From Gracilaria domingensis (Eukaryota; Rhodophyta; Florideophyceae; Gracilariales; Gracilariaceae): a stretch of DNA of 64,000 nucleotides. The DNA lies in assembly GCA_022539475.1 (NCBI GenBank), contig VCMS01000319.1, positions 1 to 64,000 of the forward strand, given 5' to 3'. The translations under genes were made by a program, and so were the position numbers. Of this stretch, positions 12,180 through 22,900 are shown piece after piece. Each line of letters starts with the position of its first letter. Position 1 is the stretch's first letter. Below the pieces are notes generated by a model that saw only the letters and a program-made list of their open reading frames with translations, made no database searches and had not been told where the DNA came from.

Positions 12180-12738
12180 CAACCGCTGCGGCCGGCGTGC
12201 GGAACAGAAAGAACGTGAGCAGCAGCAGCGTCACACTGTAGATCAGCGGTTCGTGTAGAGCCTCACGCGCGCTTCCCTCTCTCGACAACGCGCACGCCAA
12301 CGCGCTTCGCGCGGAGGTGGCAGACAAAAAGCCTGACACTACAGGCACAGCGGGGAACAACAGCGGCACGCAGGCGGCACACAGACGCGGGTCGGTGGTC
12401 GCGCTATACAGCGGCCACAACACAAGGAAAGCCGGCCCGCAACTGATTTGGATGATCTTCCTCGTCGTGCGCGAGAAAACCAGCCCAAGCGCTGTTACCC
12501 GTTGCCAGACGCCCAGCCAAAGCGTGACGGCGCCGACGATCGCCAGCGTGAGCTGCGCGTCGCACGACGCGTCAGCGAGCGCCGGCAGCATGAGCGCGCG
12601 CTTCGCGCCGCGCTGCAGGCAGGCGCGGCTTGCGGGGCGGCGGGGAATGAGCGCGATGCGATGGAGAGCGTGCGTGGCGGCGTGGAAACGGCCGGTCTGA
12701 AACGACGGAAGCGGCGAGAGGAAGCACGTCGCCCTCAT
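12180..12738 (-). pseudogene. Phytol-kinase-like (VTE5 family) fragment, copy 1
   Basis: One open minus frame (12016-12969) holds a fragment matching the second copy at 30011-30892. It starts at 'MRATCFL', followed by an Arg/Ala-rich stretch suited to a plastid transit peptide, then 'TLAIVGAVTLWLGVWQRV', 'SRTTRKIIQISCGPAFLVLW' and 'LSREGSAREALHEPLIYSV', then a hydrophobic segment. The TRK-I---G---L--WP pattern and the 'GPL-Y--T' segment are typical of the polyprenol/phytol kinase family, whose members phosphorylate phytol for tocopherol and phylloquinone in plastids. Likeness to copy 2 stops near 12180, before the cytosolic GDG-type motif and the C-terminal membrane part. So this is a truncated copy. 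The open frame runs past both borders by chance. Confidence 0.75.
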
Positions 12739-12779
12739 GGCGGACGGCGCGCGCACACCGTGAGGGTGCGACGCGGCGC

Positions 12780-12895
12780 GCGACAGCGGCGCGGCGTCGG
12801 CAGATGTTGGCGGACTGCGGAGGTCAGCATCTGAATCGGCAGCTGCGATCATGCCAATATTCAGCTGGAGGAGGCGTCGCGACTCGCCTCCGTGC
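12780..12895 (-). repeat. Duplicated 5' flank of the phytol-kinase-like copies
   Basis: The block around 'ACTGCGGAGGTC', 'CAGCTGCGATCAT' and 'CAGCTGGAGGA' here also occurs at about 30940-31050. It lies just upstream of each phytol-kinase-like copy, which shows that both copies came from one duplicated segment. Past 12895 the neighbour is a Notchless fragment; past 31050 it is repeat T. Confidence 0.75.
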
Positions 12896-12982
12896 CAAGT
12901 GGGCCACAGGCTGGGGCCGCTACCGCTGTGTATGCCTGCGCGAATACACGCGTCACGTGCCACGTGCACGGCGGCGTCGTCG

Positions 12983-13990
12983 GTGAGAGTCTTTCATACC
13001 GCGTCCTGTGCTGCGCGGTCTTCTTCGACGAGTTGGGCGGCGCGCGATGCAGTCGGATGGCGCCGACGGCGTGTTTCTCGCCGGATTGTCGCTTGCCAGC
13101 GACGGGTTCTGGCCATACAACCGTCAGATTGTGGAATGCGGAGGCGCAGTTGCCGAAGCTTTCCTTGGTCGGTCATCGCGATTGAGTGCTGGCGTTGGCA
13201 TTTTCTACAGAGGGGAGTCGATTGGATTCTGCTTCGAAGGACGGTCGGGTATGGATCTGAGACGTTGAGAAAGGAACTGGTGAGAGCTTGGCTTCCCATC
13301 GCAAATGGGTGACGGATTTGGGTTTGAAGCCGTATCATTTGGATGAACGATGTTGTTTGGTGGTGTCTGCTTCGAAGGATGCTACGCTGAAGATTTGGAA
13401 CGTGGCTAGCATGAGCCGGTCAGGATGCTCGCGCGACATAGAGCTGCAGTCACGACTGCCGTGTGGAGTGGAGACGGTTTTATCTATTCTGCTTCTCAGG
13501 ATCGTAGTATAAAGATCTAGAATGCTGATAATGGCTTATCTTTGTCGACTATAAATGCACATGCTCACTGGGTGAATTCCATCACGCTTTCTACCGACTA
13601 CGTGCTCAAGTGCGGTGCGTTTGCATCTCTGGACGAGCAGAACGGATACATGCCGGTCAAGTGGTCGCGAGAAGAGGCGTTGGAGCGCTATGAAAAGGTG
13701 AAACGGCAAAGTACGGGCGGGAGGGAACTTATGTGAGTGGGTCCGATAATTTCACTTTGATGCTGTGGGAAGACGTTTGGAAACGCACCTAGGGCATACA
13801 GCCCATTTCGCGCATGACCGGCCATCAGCAGCTGGTCAAATGCAGGGCGTTCAGTCCGGATGGGCGGTATATCGCGTCGGCCAGTTTTGACAAGAATGTA
13901 AGACTTTGGGATGGCAAGCTGGCAAGTTTTGCTTCACGTTCCGCGGACATGTTGCGGCCGTTTACCGAGTGGTTTGAGAAGATATTAATC
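12983..13990 (+). pseudogene. NLE1: Notchless (NLE1/Rsa4) WD40 pseudogene
   Basis: Translated pieces match Notchless, an eight-bladed WD40 protein that acts in 60S ribosomal subunit assembly through the AAA ATPase Rea1/Midasin. Visible blades: 'GHTTVRLWNAEAQ' near 13115, 'SASKDATLKIWN' near 13371, 'HAHWVNSITLSTDYVLK' near 13559, 'EALERYEKVK' near 13676, and '[20 protein letters not shown]' with '[16 protein letters not shown]' at 13812-13915. The sequence between blades 5 and 6 with an 'ALERY' insert is characteristic of Notchless. The N-terminal domain that binds Midasin and the final blades are missing. Several frameshifts and stops, for example in the 'GRVWI-stop-DVEKG' blade, break the rest. 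It looks like a gene fragment copied away from its home locus. Confidence 0.88.
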
Positions 13991-14039
13991 CTGCGCAGTT
14001 TTTTGTTCGTTTAAGAGATGGAGATGAGATAAAATGTGT

Positions 14040-14912
14040 ATGGTGTACTATAATGTGCGCCAGGAGGCCTAGATGAGTTGCAAGAGAAGCTTATGGTCCT
14101 TAGAAACGTGATAGACCTGATGGAGAAGGCGGTGAAAGTGTTCTGCACAAGACAAGGGTTGGTGGAGGAAAGGATGTTGAAATCGGATGTAGAAGGAAGG
14201 ACAGAGATGGGAAGTATGGGAAGGGTTGCGGCACAGAAGGAGTCCTTTTTGACACCGAAGGCGAAGGCTGGTAGGTTCGGGCACCGGAAGAGCCGTCTGA
14301 CGAAGAGGCGTAAGGAGAAGAGGATGGTGATGAAAGAGGTGCCAAGGAGGCAATCGGGGCTCCGGTCTTGACTGGGTTTTAACGTGGGCATGGCACTGCG
14401 AACGGCCGAACGAAATCTGGCGGCGCATAAGGAGAGAAGGATGGGGAGGAATGGGAAGCTGTTTTTGGGCGACGCGGGGTGTACGGGATTGGGGAGGGTT
14501 GCTACCCGTACTTCTACAGAAAAGCTTTGGGAGACGGAGAGGAAGGATCCGAACGCAGGATCGGCGAAAAATGAGTAAAGAGTGATTGCGGTTTGGATGG
14601 AAGGAACGTTGGGATGATGAGGTGGGATGAGTTGTGATTTTATCGCAACTCAGAGGAAAATGGAAACGCAAACTAGCACGAGTGCAGTTTTGAGAGACGG
14701 TCGCGGAAAGAGTGAATGGGGTGGTGCGGCGAAGTAGAACCTCTACAAAAACTAGGGGACCCAAGAATTAAACTGCGCCATATGGAATTTAATATTCCAA
14801 AATTTCTTAATTTTTGAGTGCCAGCCTCTGCCACCCCTCGCGCGCCCCAAATAGCCCAAAAACTAGCTTAGTTTCCAAAGCGAACAGACTATATTCCACT
14901 TTGCAGAACACA
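14040..14912 (+). repeat. Purine-rich repeat T, copy 1
   Basis: This shares long stretches with an inverted copy at 18256-19780 and a direct copy at 31055-31524. Common blocks are 'GGAGACGGAGAGG.AGGATCC', 'GGAAACGCAAACTAGCAC', 'GGAATTTAATATTCC' and the end 'CACTTTGCAGAACACAGACG'. All copies stop at that last point and different DNA follows. It is unclassified. It may be part of, or a non-autonomous relative of, the retroelement fossil next to it. Confidence 0.8.
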
Positions 14913-15560
14913 GACGATGTCGTCCAAGTACACAAAACACGTCTTCCACTTGAATCTAGCCAACAGAATGTCAATCGCGCGCTGAAACGTAGCGGGAGCA
15001 TCGTTAGCCCCAAGGGCATCCGTTTGAAACGGTACAGTCCTTGGTGACATACAAACGCGGTCTTGTCGCATCTTCCTTTCGAATTGGAACCTGCTAGTAA
15101 CCCCAATTGGCGTCAAGGGCGGTAAATACTCTGGGCGCTTCCCAGCGATCGATGTACTCATCCATCCGTTGAATCGGATACACGTCTTTGACGGTAACGG
15201 CGATTAGTCGCCTGTAATCGATGCAAAAACGCCACGATCCATCCGACTTCGGAACAAGTACAACCGGCGATGCCCATGACGACTGAGCTGGCTCAATTAC
15301 GTCGGCTCGTAGCATCTTCTCGACTTGAGACTTTTCTTCTCCCGCGCTTTCGGGCCTGCCCGATACGGGTGTTGTGCGATTGGGCGAGTGTCTGGGAGCA
15401 GATCAATACGGTGCTCCGTAATTCCAATTGTTCCAAGGAACCGTCCCACATGCGGAGTAAATTCTGTGAGCATGTCTCGCAACTTCTTGGCGATGAGACG
15501 GAGCGACATGGTCCAGATTCACTTCTCTAATTCCTCAACATTGATTCGTCTGTTCTGTGC
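14890..15560 (-). mobile_element. Ty3/Gypsy LTR-retrotransposon fossil (reverse transcriptase part)
   Basis: The minus strand carries a piece of a Ty3/Gypsy reverse transcriptase. Visible family landmarks are the stretch leading into the domain near 15500-15420, the 'DGSWRFCIDYRRL' block near 15200-15240 and the YLDD catalytic box near 14910. RNase H, integrase and long terminal repeats were not identified here. It is broken in several places and truncated at its distal end by repeat T. By eye it looks old. GC-rich sequence up to about 18250 may be more of the same element, but I see no domain there. Confidence 0.9.
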
Positions 15561-18255
15561 CAGGGGGTAGCTGTTAGTACAGCCACAGGCCGTACAACGT
15601 ACTATGCCCTGATAAAGGAAAAAATTGCGCAGCACCCAAGCGGGGACGAAGGAGCACTCAACGGATGCTAACAACGGGGCGCGAGATAGGCGCGCAGCAC
15701 CGGTAGTGACGGTAGGATGACCCTTGTGGGAAACTAGACGATGAAAGAATCGGCTAGGGGGTGCTTGAGGTTTACCACGGTGAGCTCTGCCCGGCGGGAG
15801 ATGCTTAAGTGCACCTCCCACGGGCAGTAGCCACGTGTCGAAAATAATAAACTATCTACCTATAAGGGGGGTCCCGAAGGGCGACACGACAACTGTCACA
15901 ACCCTACACGTGTGGGACCCGAGGTGCACCCTGTGCACACTAACTACTACAAACTACTACTATGCACCCATCGGGAGGTGCTCCCACTGCACTACAGACT
16001 CCCCTTCTTGGCCTGGCCTCCGTCCCGAGGCTGGCCAAACATTTCCAATGCAGGGAGCGAACGCGAACGAAAACGCGCGAAGCACCAACTTTCCAATCCT
16101 CCAAGATCCCGTTGGGTGTGACCCAACGAGCGCCCCGATAGGATGCTCAACACCACTCCTCCCAGGCAACCTGCTTACGAACCGACACAACATGTCCAGC
16201 CTACACGGTGAGGCATCGTTTTTCACGCCATCCCAATTGGAAGCGAAGCGTGAGCGCGAGAAGTTAACGAGCTTACGATTTTGCCATATCTCCCAACGTG
16301 GGTTGAAACAGTGATCCTGCGGCGCCATAAAAGGATTACACGTAAAGAAGAATCCCTGTTGGGCAGGTAGTGATACGGCGAATGCGTGTCGCGGTGGTCC
16401 CCACTGACGGGCCCAGCGTTCGACCGAACAGGTCAAAGACCACACGGGGCGGATAAACCATGTTGTCGCGAGTGTTTCCACCAATCGGGTCTGAGATATA
16501 GCGCGCGCATTCGCTTGCACGACCATAACCCCGAGCGTGGAAAGTAACAACACTAAACCCGGTCAAAGAGGCGCAAACTATCCGAAGCATCTCTGCGGGC
16601 ACAAAACCGCCAAGCCCAAGAGGCACAGTGCTTTCTCAAGCAGCAAATCCCGAATCGGCAAACTATCGCCAGATAATAAGCACGCGCGATTGCGCCCATG
16701 CCGCCGAAACGGCCTTCCCAGAAAGTACTACGACTGTCCGCCAAAATGGAAGCCCTGCATTTCCCACACCGGCTGTTGTCGCCTCGCTTACGAGCTGGTG
16801 GTCGTGGGGCAGGGCTTTGCCACCCTTCCCAGGTGGGTAAAATAGGGCTCGTCGAGCGAGACAACAGTATGTACGGAGGCTCCCCAGTTGAGAGTCGTTG
16901 AATTTTTCCTGGGGGGCCACGCGACATCCGCCGATGCCGCTTCCGGGCTCTCCCCTCGAATGAGAGAGCGTCATTCCGTCAGTAGCATCCAGGCTCTGTA
17001 GGTCTGAGATATCGTCTAGATTCTCTCCATGCCTCAGTTCGGTGTGTGCCCCCTACAGGGAGCAGTGCATATCCATTACAAACAACCAATCTCTCTTACA
17101 CGACCTGCGAGGTCGGCCAGCAATCCCCATGTGCGAAGAGCGAACGCCTAAGCGTAGCACGGCGTAAAACCACTCAATTCCATTACCAGCACCAATCCCA
17201 CTGGCAACGACAGAGTGCCACCAAAACGGCAACGGTGGGAGCAATGGCGAATTCCCAGTAGATGCGGGAGGTCCGTTCTCAGTTGGCCTATCAACAGACA
17301 CGGCGACAAATGATGACAGGGTTCAAATCGCCGAAGAATTCCCGTCAAAGGGGGTTGGAAGCGGCGGAAGACGAACCGTGGCAACGGCTCTCTCTCAAGA
17401 ATACCCATGGGGGGACGCGCGAATAGCAACTCAAGCTCATAAAATACCAGTGAATGAAGCCCGATCGTCCCATATACACCTCCGTCTAGAATGCAACACG
17501 AAGAGAGTCAACAGGCGCCCGAACACGTTTGGCCTTTCTCCGGAAGTCCCAGCCGGGTGACACACGAACGCAAGAGAGCCTACGGTGCACTAGACGAGCG
17601 AGCCTTCAGAACCCGCAGCTGTCTACCCGCAGAAGAAAATCCCTATACTCGAGTGACTCCGACCGACCACTTGTGCAGCAGTTCCGCAAACGGAACCGCA
17701 AGAACGTGTAGTCAAGAAGCTGCACGTCAGCACCCGGCGCGACGATCACGACACTCAACCGTGAACGCACATCACTGGGAGCACGAAGCTGTGGGACATA
17801 TGCCATGCGCCCGCGGTGCAAGCGGAACGCACACGAAGCAGCCCACACACAGCCGGTGACCAGCAAGACATATCGGCTCTTCGAGCAGCCAAGGCTATGT
17901 TTTGACGCGATCGCGTTCGGGCACACCCGACACACGCCACCCAGCCAGTGCGAACACGAGGAGACATGAGCTCAACCGAAAAACCGTACAACATTAGCGC
18001 GACACACACACAGACACGACACAACATCAAAATCCACCACCCAACAAAAGCCAGCCACCCGAACCAAGGTGCCACGCAGCCGGACCCCGAAGTCCGAGTG
18101 TACGCTATCAAACCGAGCACGAGATCACAGCGAGAAAGGATGAGTTATCTACAGCCAGTCCCCAACAAGAGGGCCCGGTTTGCACTGCTAGACCGCCAAT
18201 GTATACCATCTCCACTTACTATTACCACATATAGCCCTGATCGTGGGGCATCGTC
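15561..18255. other. GC-rich unassigned stretch between the fossil and repeat T copy 2
   Basis: Long frames occur on the minus strand (15960-16553, 197 codons; 16553-16927) and the plus strand (17491-17859; 17948-18370). None shows a motif I can name. The position between a Ty3/Gypsy fossil and an inverted repeat pair suggests it is retroelement-derived or repeat DNA. A CA-rich patch lies at about 17985-18040. Confidence 0.4.
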
Positions 18256-19780
18256 TGTTTCTGCAAAGTGCAATACTCGTCGCTGGAAAACTAAGTACTT
18301 TTGGGGTATTGGGCACGCAAGGGGTAGCAGAGGCTGGCACTCAAAAAAATTAAAAATTTTGGAATATTAAAATTCCATTTTCGGCGCCAGTTTGTTCTTT
18401 GGGTCCCCTATTTTGTAGAGGTTCCACTTCGCCGCCACCACCGCCATTCACTCTTTTCCGCGACCTCTCTCAAAACTGCACTCGTGCTAGTTTGCGTTTC
18501 CATTTTCTCCCATGTGTTGCAATTGCCAATCGCACTCATCCCACTCAATCATCCCATCACTTCTTCCCAGTCCCACACCACCCCCGCGCGTGGATTTAAC
18601 CCATTGTTCTCGCCCATGCACACGTTTCCCATCCTCTCTCTCCCTCTCCCGCCAAACGTCATTTTGTTAGAAGTCAGGTGGACAACCTCCCCCTTCCTCG
18701 TATACCCGCTCTCGCCCAAAAGCGCGCCTTCAAATCCCTCCCACCTTCTTCCGTCTTCGTTCCTACCCTGTCCCCCAGCAAATCTCACCCTCTCGCAGTC
18801 CGCGCTACCTCCACGACGCACTCTAAACCCAGTCACCACCGCCGAGCTCCCACTCCTCCCGCGCACTCCTCACCACCTTCTTCATCTCCTTACCGCCTCT
18901 TCTGGCAGACCGGCTCATTCTCCATCCCACCCCACCACCCTTTGTCTTCCGGGTGCCCAGGAGGACCCCTTCTGCTACCGCCACCCCTTTCCCACAACTT
19001 CCCTCCTCCGTCTTCTCCACCTCCCAGCACTCCTTTGCACCGTCCTTTCCTCTTACCAACCAATCTCATGCCTCCTTGCGCAGCTCCTTCAATCTCTCTC
19101 ATCTAAATCCGTCCTCACTCACGCAACTTCCACTTCGGGAGCTAACTTCCGCTGACTCCGTGCAGCCGCCAGCCTAACATCTCCAACTCCTTCAAAACAC
19201 TCCCCTTTACACTTCCGGTACCATACTACAGCCGCTCCAACCTCACTTATGTAATATCCTACCCACACTCTTCACATCACTCCCCGTACCTCGCGCGTCG
19301 CGGCTCGACAATCGCCTCAACCGAAACACCACTACCACCCCCATCAGCACCACACCGCCCATTTCCGTTTACAATCTCCACCAATTCCATCGTCCAGTTG
19401 CTCCTTTCTCACCAACCCCAACATCCACACCCTCGCCTTCATCTCCCCCACAAACCGCACCTCTCCCTGTCACCTCTCCCCCTCACTCTCTATCTGGTCT
19501 CCAACCTCAACTTGAGCAGATGCACCGCACCCCTTCTCTCCATTGCGACCCTCTCCACCTCCAACTTCTACCCCCTTCTTCCACTCGTCCACCATCCCCT
19601 CTCTCGCCTCACACTCTCTTTCCTTCATCAGCCACTTCCTTCTTCTGCGACATCCGACCAGCCCCGTACACATCCTCTTCCCGCTTTGGACGGCTCTCGG
19701 TACCTCCTTCCGCTCCAAACAGCGCCAACAGCTCCTCATCCTTCACTATCCGGTCGAACATCTTCAGAAGAAGAAAGAAG
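18256..19780 (-). repeat. Purine-rich repeat T, copy 2 (inverted, longest)
   Basis: The reverse complement of 18256-19100 matches 14040-14912 with shared landmarks in the same order, including 'AAACGCAAACTAGCACGAGTG' split by small changes and 'GGTGGC/GGTGCGGCGAAGT'. It continues beyond copy 1 to about 19780, always with purines on the minus strand, so the plus strand is nearly G-free C/T-rich DNA. Copies 1 and 2 form a very large inverted repeat around the retroelement fossil. No intact frame with a known domain was seen. Confidence 0.75.
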
Positions 19781-19989
19781 TATGTAGTTGGATCGAAGTT
19801 TCCGCTGCTATCAGTGCAATCGAGCTAAACTGTGCTGTCCACCCCCACTGTCCAACCACACGGGCTATATCCAGCACCTGATTGTCCCGTTTCCCTCATC
19901 CCATGTCCCCGCCAAAAACATCTACTTAACCTCCGTACCTTCCACTATTAAGCGCCATCTCTCTGTTCCCCTCTTCACATAGGCCCCAC

Positions 19990-20330
19990 CCACCTCGCCT
20001 CGACCGGCGATATTTTTCTCTTTCCACCATAAACCCCACTCGATGGTTATAGCAAAACAGGAAGATATTGCCAGTGGAGGCAACGCTAGGGACTAGTGAT
20101 TGTACTAGCAGTTGCTCACCCTCTGTCTCCGACATGGGGGCATGTTTCTTCTTCCGTGTCACATCCTTGTGGGTTGTGACAAAAAAAGAATATGTCACCA
20201 CTCGACACCGGATGGTACACAATGGTTAAGCACGTGAGTAGTTCATCCTCCCTTCTCACGTCCACCTGGGCGGGGCGGTGCGGCGATATATTGATTTCTC
20301 TCCACATTCCGTGGTCCCCGGTTGTCATAC
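19990..20330 (-). repeat. Two-unit degenerate tandem repeat, ~150 bp
   Basis: Read on the minus strand, two units translate alike: 'GEQLLVQSLVPSVASTGNIF' plus 'LFCYNHRVGF', and 'DELLTCLTIVYHPVSSGDIF' plus 'FFCHNPQG'. They also share the DNA block 'GAGAGAAA...ATATCGCCG'. The conserved reading suggests a small duplicated coding piece, but no protein family is recognised. Confidence 0.55.
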
Positions 20331-21360
20331 AAGAGATAAACAGTCCCCAATGGAGCGGAGAATTTAGTTGTGATAACACGTAAAGGTAACCAATGTAATA
20401 AACAATAATGTTTATGCTACGTATCTCTAACCCAACCTTTCGAAAAACCAGCTATGACATGACTGGTTACTCGAGCCAAAAGATGGCAGATCCTGCCAAC
20501 TGAAATGTTTCCACCGGCCTTCACTACTCCTTTCACAGTACTCAGTCCAATACCTTCATCACCTGTATCCCTATTCTTGGTAAACTCCTTGCATTCGCAC
20601 CTTATCAGAACACCTTCCATAAACGCCTGTCCTCCAAAACCCTGGCTCCACCGCTCATCAACAATAACATGTCTACAACTCCTCCTTCATAAGTGCTTCT
20701 ACGATTTATAGACGTATCGGCGCAATCCAACTCCAATCCTTTTAATCTATGGCAATCCGAGTAAGCTATAAAACCCGTTCACGTCATTATGAAGCCAAAA
20801 TGGCTCCTTTCATCCTTGTATTCAGCTCCCGTAATCGTACTTTACAACTACTTGACAACTTCAGGTTCGAAAATCAGTTTCATTCATTGCACACTTTCTA
20901 CTCTTCCCCTACCTTTCAATAAAACATCATCCACACTTTGTGGCTGTCGTCTCATTTACAATCCCTATCATTCATTCAGTACAAATCACAAATATCAACA
21001 TTTCGCTCAACTTTCACAAATAACCATGTTCCGTCTGCGCTTCCCAAACCGTTTTACTTAAAGTATCACTCTTTACCCCAGCAGTTCTCCGCCCCATTTC
21101 TCATGTCGTATCGTCACACAAAACACGAACACTTGCAAGTGAACTCCCAGTCCGACATGCCTTCCCCTCGCCTCCGAGTCCCAGATTACTCGGAACGTCC
21201 CTCAGGCCTCATCTCCCGCCCGAAGGACTCGGGCCGTTACTTGTTGAAGGGGCGTATAGGTACCATGCTGGGGCGAACGAAGAAGATACGCGTCATTTCC
21301 GCACCACGAATTCTGCAGCATGGCTGCTACTCTCACTTTCTGATTACCGATTACTAGTTT
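20331..21360. other. Intergenic stretch, nothing recognised
   Basis: AT-richer sequence with short frames only (up to 139 codons at 20938-21357). No domain, RNA gene or clear repeat was seen. Confidence 0.4.
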
Positions 21361-21379
21361 GTGGGAAGAACGAACACCC

Positions 21380-21700
21380 TGGAGACCGTAATTCAGGGCT
21401 TGCCCTTATTCGCTGCAGAAGAATCCTTTCTTCCATTAATGGAACATCATACCATTGTTTCGAAGCTCGGTGTGGACAAATGTTCAAAAGTTTGTCCTAA
21501 CGTTGGTGTCCCTCAAGAAACGCAGCTCCCAGGATTCGGTGTCCACTCCTCAAAGTCCGGATGGTCTCACGTACGAACAGAAAGTGGGCCTCCAACGTGG
21601 CAGACAGGTTTAGTTCTATGGGGTCTCACTTGCGGGTTGTCGGACGAAAGATACATTCTCGTAAGCTATTATGAGAACTTCGTTAGGTTATCATCGTTCA
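21380..21700 (+). pseudogene. Reductase C-terminal fragment, copy A (cut by the assembly gap)
   Basis: From 'GGAGACCGTAATTCAGG' onward this matches 31527-31850 closely: 'SKLGVD.CSKV', 'SSKSGWSH' against the alternative frame of copy B, 'GLTCG' and 'LVSYYE'. Frameshifts relative to copy B show it is decayed. It runs into the run of N, so its end is unknown. The sequence just upstream (21355-21378) differs from that upstream of copy B, which places the duplicated segment's left edge exactly at this point. Confidence 0.7.
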
Positions 21701-22303
21701 NNNNNNNNNNNNNNNNNNNNNNNNNNNNNNNNNNNNNNNNNNNNNNNNNNNNNNNNNNNNNNNNNNNNNNNNNNNNNNNNNNNNNNNNNNNNNNNNNNNN
21801 NNNNNNNNNNNNNNNNNNNNNNNNNNNNNNNNNNNNNNNNNNNNNNNNNNNNNNNNNNNNNNNNNNNNNNNNNNNNNNNNNNNNNNNNNNNNNNNNNNNN
21901 NNNNNNNNNNNNNNNNNNNNNNNNNNNNNNNNNNNNNNNNNNNNNNNNNNNNNNNNNNNNNNNNNNNNNNNNNNNNNNNNNNNNNNNNNNNNNNNNNNNN
22001 NNNNNNNNNNNNNNNNNNNNNNNNNNNNNNNNNNNNNNNNNNNNNNNNNNNNNNNNNNNNNNNNNNNNNNNNNNNNNNNNNNNNNNNNNNNNNNNNNNNN
22101 NNNNNNNNNNNNNNNNNNNNNNNNNNNNNNNNNNNNNNNNNNNNNNNNNNNNNNNNNNNNNNNNNNNNNNNNNNNNNNNNNNNNNNNNNNNNNNNNNNNN
22201 NNNNNNNNNNNNNNNNNNNNNNNNNNNNNNNNNNNNNNNNNNNNNNNNNNNNNNNNNNNNNNNNNNNNNNNNNNNNNNNNNNNNNNNNNNNNNNNNNNNN
22301 NNN
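21701..22303. other. Assembly gap, 603 N
   Basis: Undetermined bases. Open frames that cross the gap are artefacts. The left edge cuts reductase copy A and the right edge cuts the start of transposon copy B. Confidence 0.99.
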
Positions 22304-22485
22304 ATCGTAAGCGCAAAACGGTGTCGAGCGAGTAACTCACAAAGCAAGGCCACCAAGAATGCCCATGCAGCAAACATACCGCAAGATGCGATAAACGAAA
22401 GAGCAGCCTATGTCCCAACCAAGTACCAGAATCGTCTATCCCGAACAGTCAGAGATCCAAGATCGCCAAGAAACCAACTTGGTTT

Positions 22486-22570
22486 GTTGCGCTATAGGCT
22501 CTAGCTTCTCGTGTCTTGCGCTATTTTTGAAAAGTAGCGCAAAAGGCGAAACTAGAGCCTATTGCGCAAC
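22486..22570. repeat. Hairpin with 19-bp arms in copy B
   Basis: The left arm 'GTTGCGCTATAGGCTCTAG' and right arm 'CTAGAGCCTATTGCGCAAC' pair with one mismatch. Between them a second pair, 'TAGCGC' against 'GCGCTA', extends the stem. Copy A keeps the left arm (3630-3652) but passes straight from 'CTTGCGCTA' to 'CTTTGGTTACC', so the right arm and about 80 more bases are absent. Confidence 0.8.
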
Positions 22571-22822
22571 GAAATGAACCATTAGTCGCGTACTTACAGT
22601 CTTCGCTTTGGGTTACCAGGTTCCCGTTTTCACCCTTCAACTTGTTCTATATTTTGAGCGAATAGAAGAAGTTGGGGGGGATTAGCTTTTTTCCTGCCGT
22701 TTGCATGTCGCAGAGCGCGAAGAAACGTGGTGAGGATTGGTTCGTTTAGAGCAAAGATACGTGGAAGGATATGGAAGAACGTACGAATAGACTGCACGGA
22801 ATACATCCGTGAGATACGGATG

Positions 22823-22900
22823 ACTCCGTCCTATTTTTTCCGCCCTCTACTTTAAGGAGCCTCCATAAAGTAGAGGGAGGAAAAAGAGGGACGGAGCGGA
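22823..22900. repeat. Long imperfect hairpin in copy B
   Basis: The inner arms 'CCCTCTACTTTA' (22843-22854) and 'TAAAGTAGAGGG' (22866-22877) are perfect. Pairing continues outward with few mismatches to 'CTCCGTCC' and 'GGGACGGAG', giving about 31 paired bases. Copy A has no hairpin at this place. It may be a miniature insertion. Confidence 0.75.

Noticed and set aside
12317-12986. Plus-strand frames of ~127 codons rich in Arg/Ala
   Set aside because: They are shadows of the phytol-kinase-like sequence on the minus strand; the duplicated copy supports the minus reading.
14040-19780. Repeat T copies as a pair of long terminal repeats of the Ty3/Gypsy fossil
   Set aside because: They are in opposite orientation and a third copy stands alone at 31055-31524, so a simple terminal-repeat pair does not fit.
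21361-22504. Open frames of 228-324 codons across 21669-22504 on both strands
   Set aside because: They run through 603 N and have no sequence support inside the gap.
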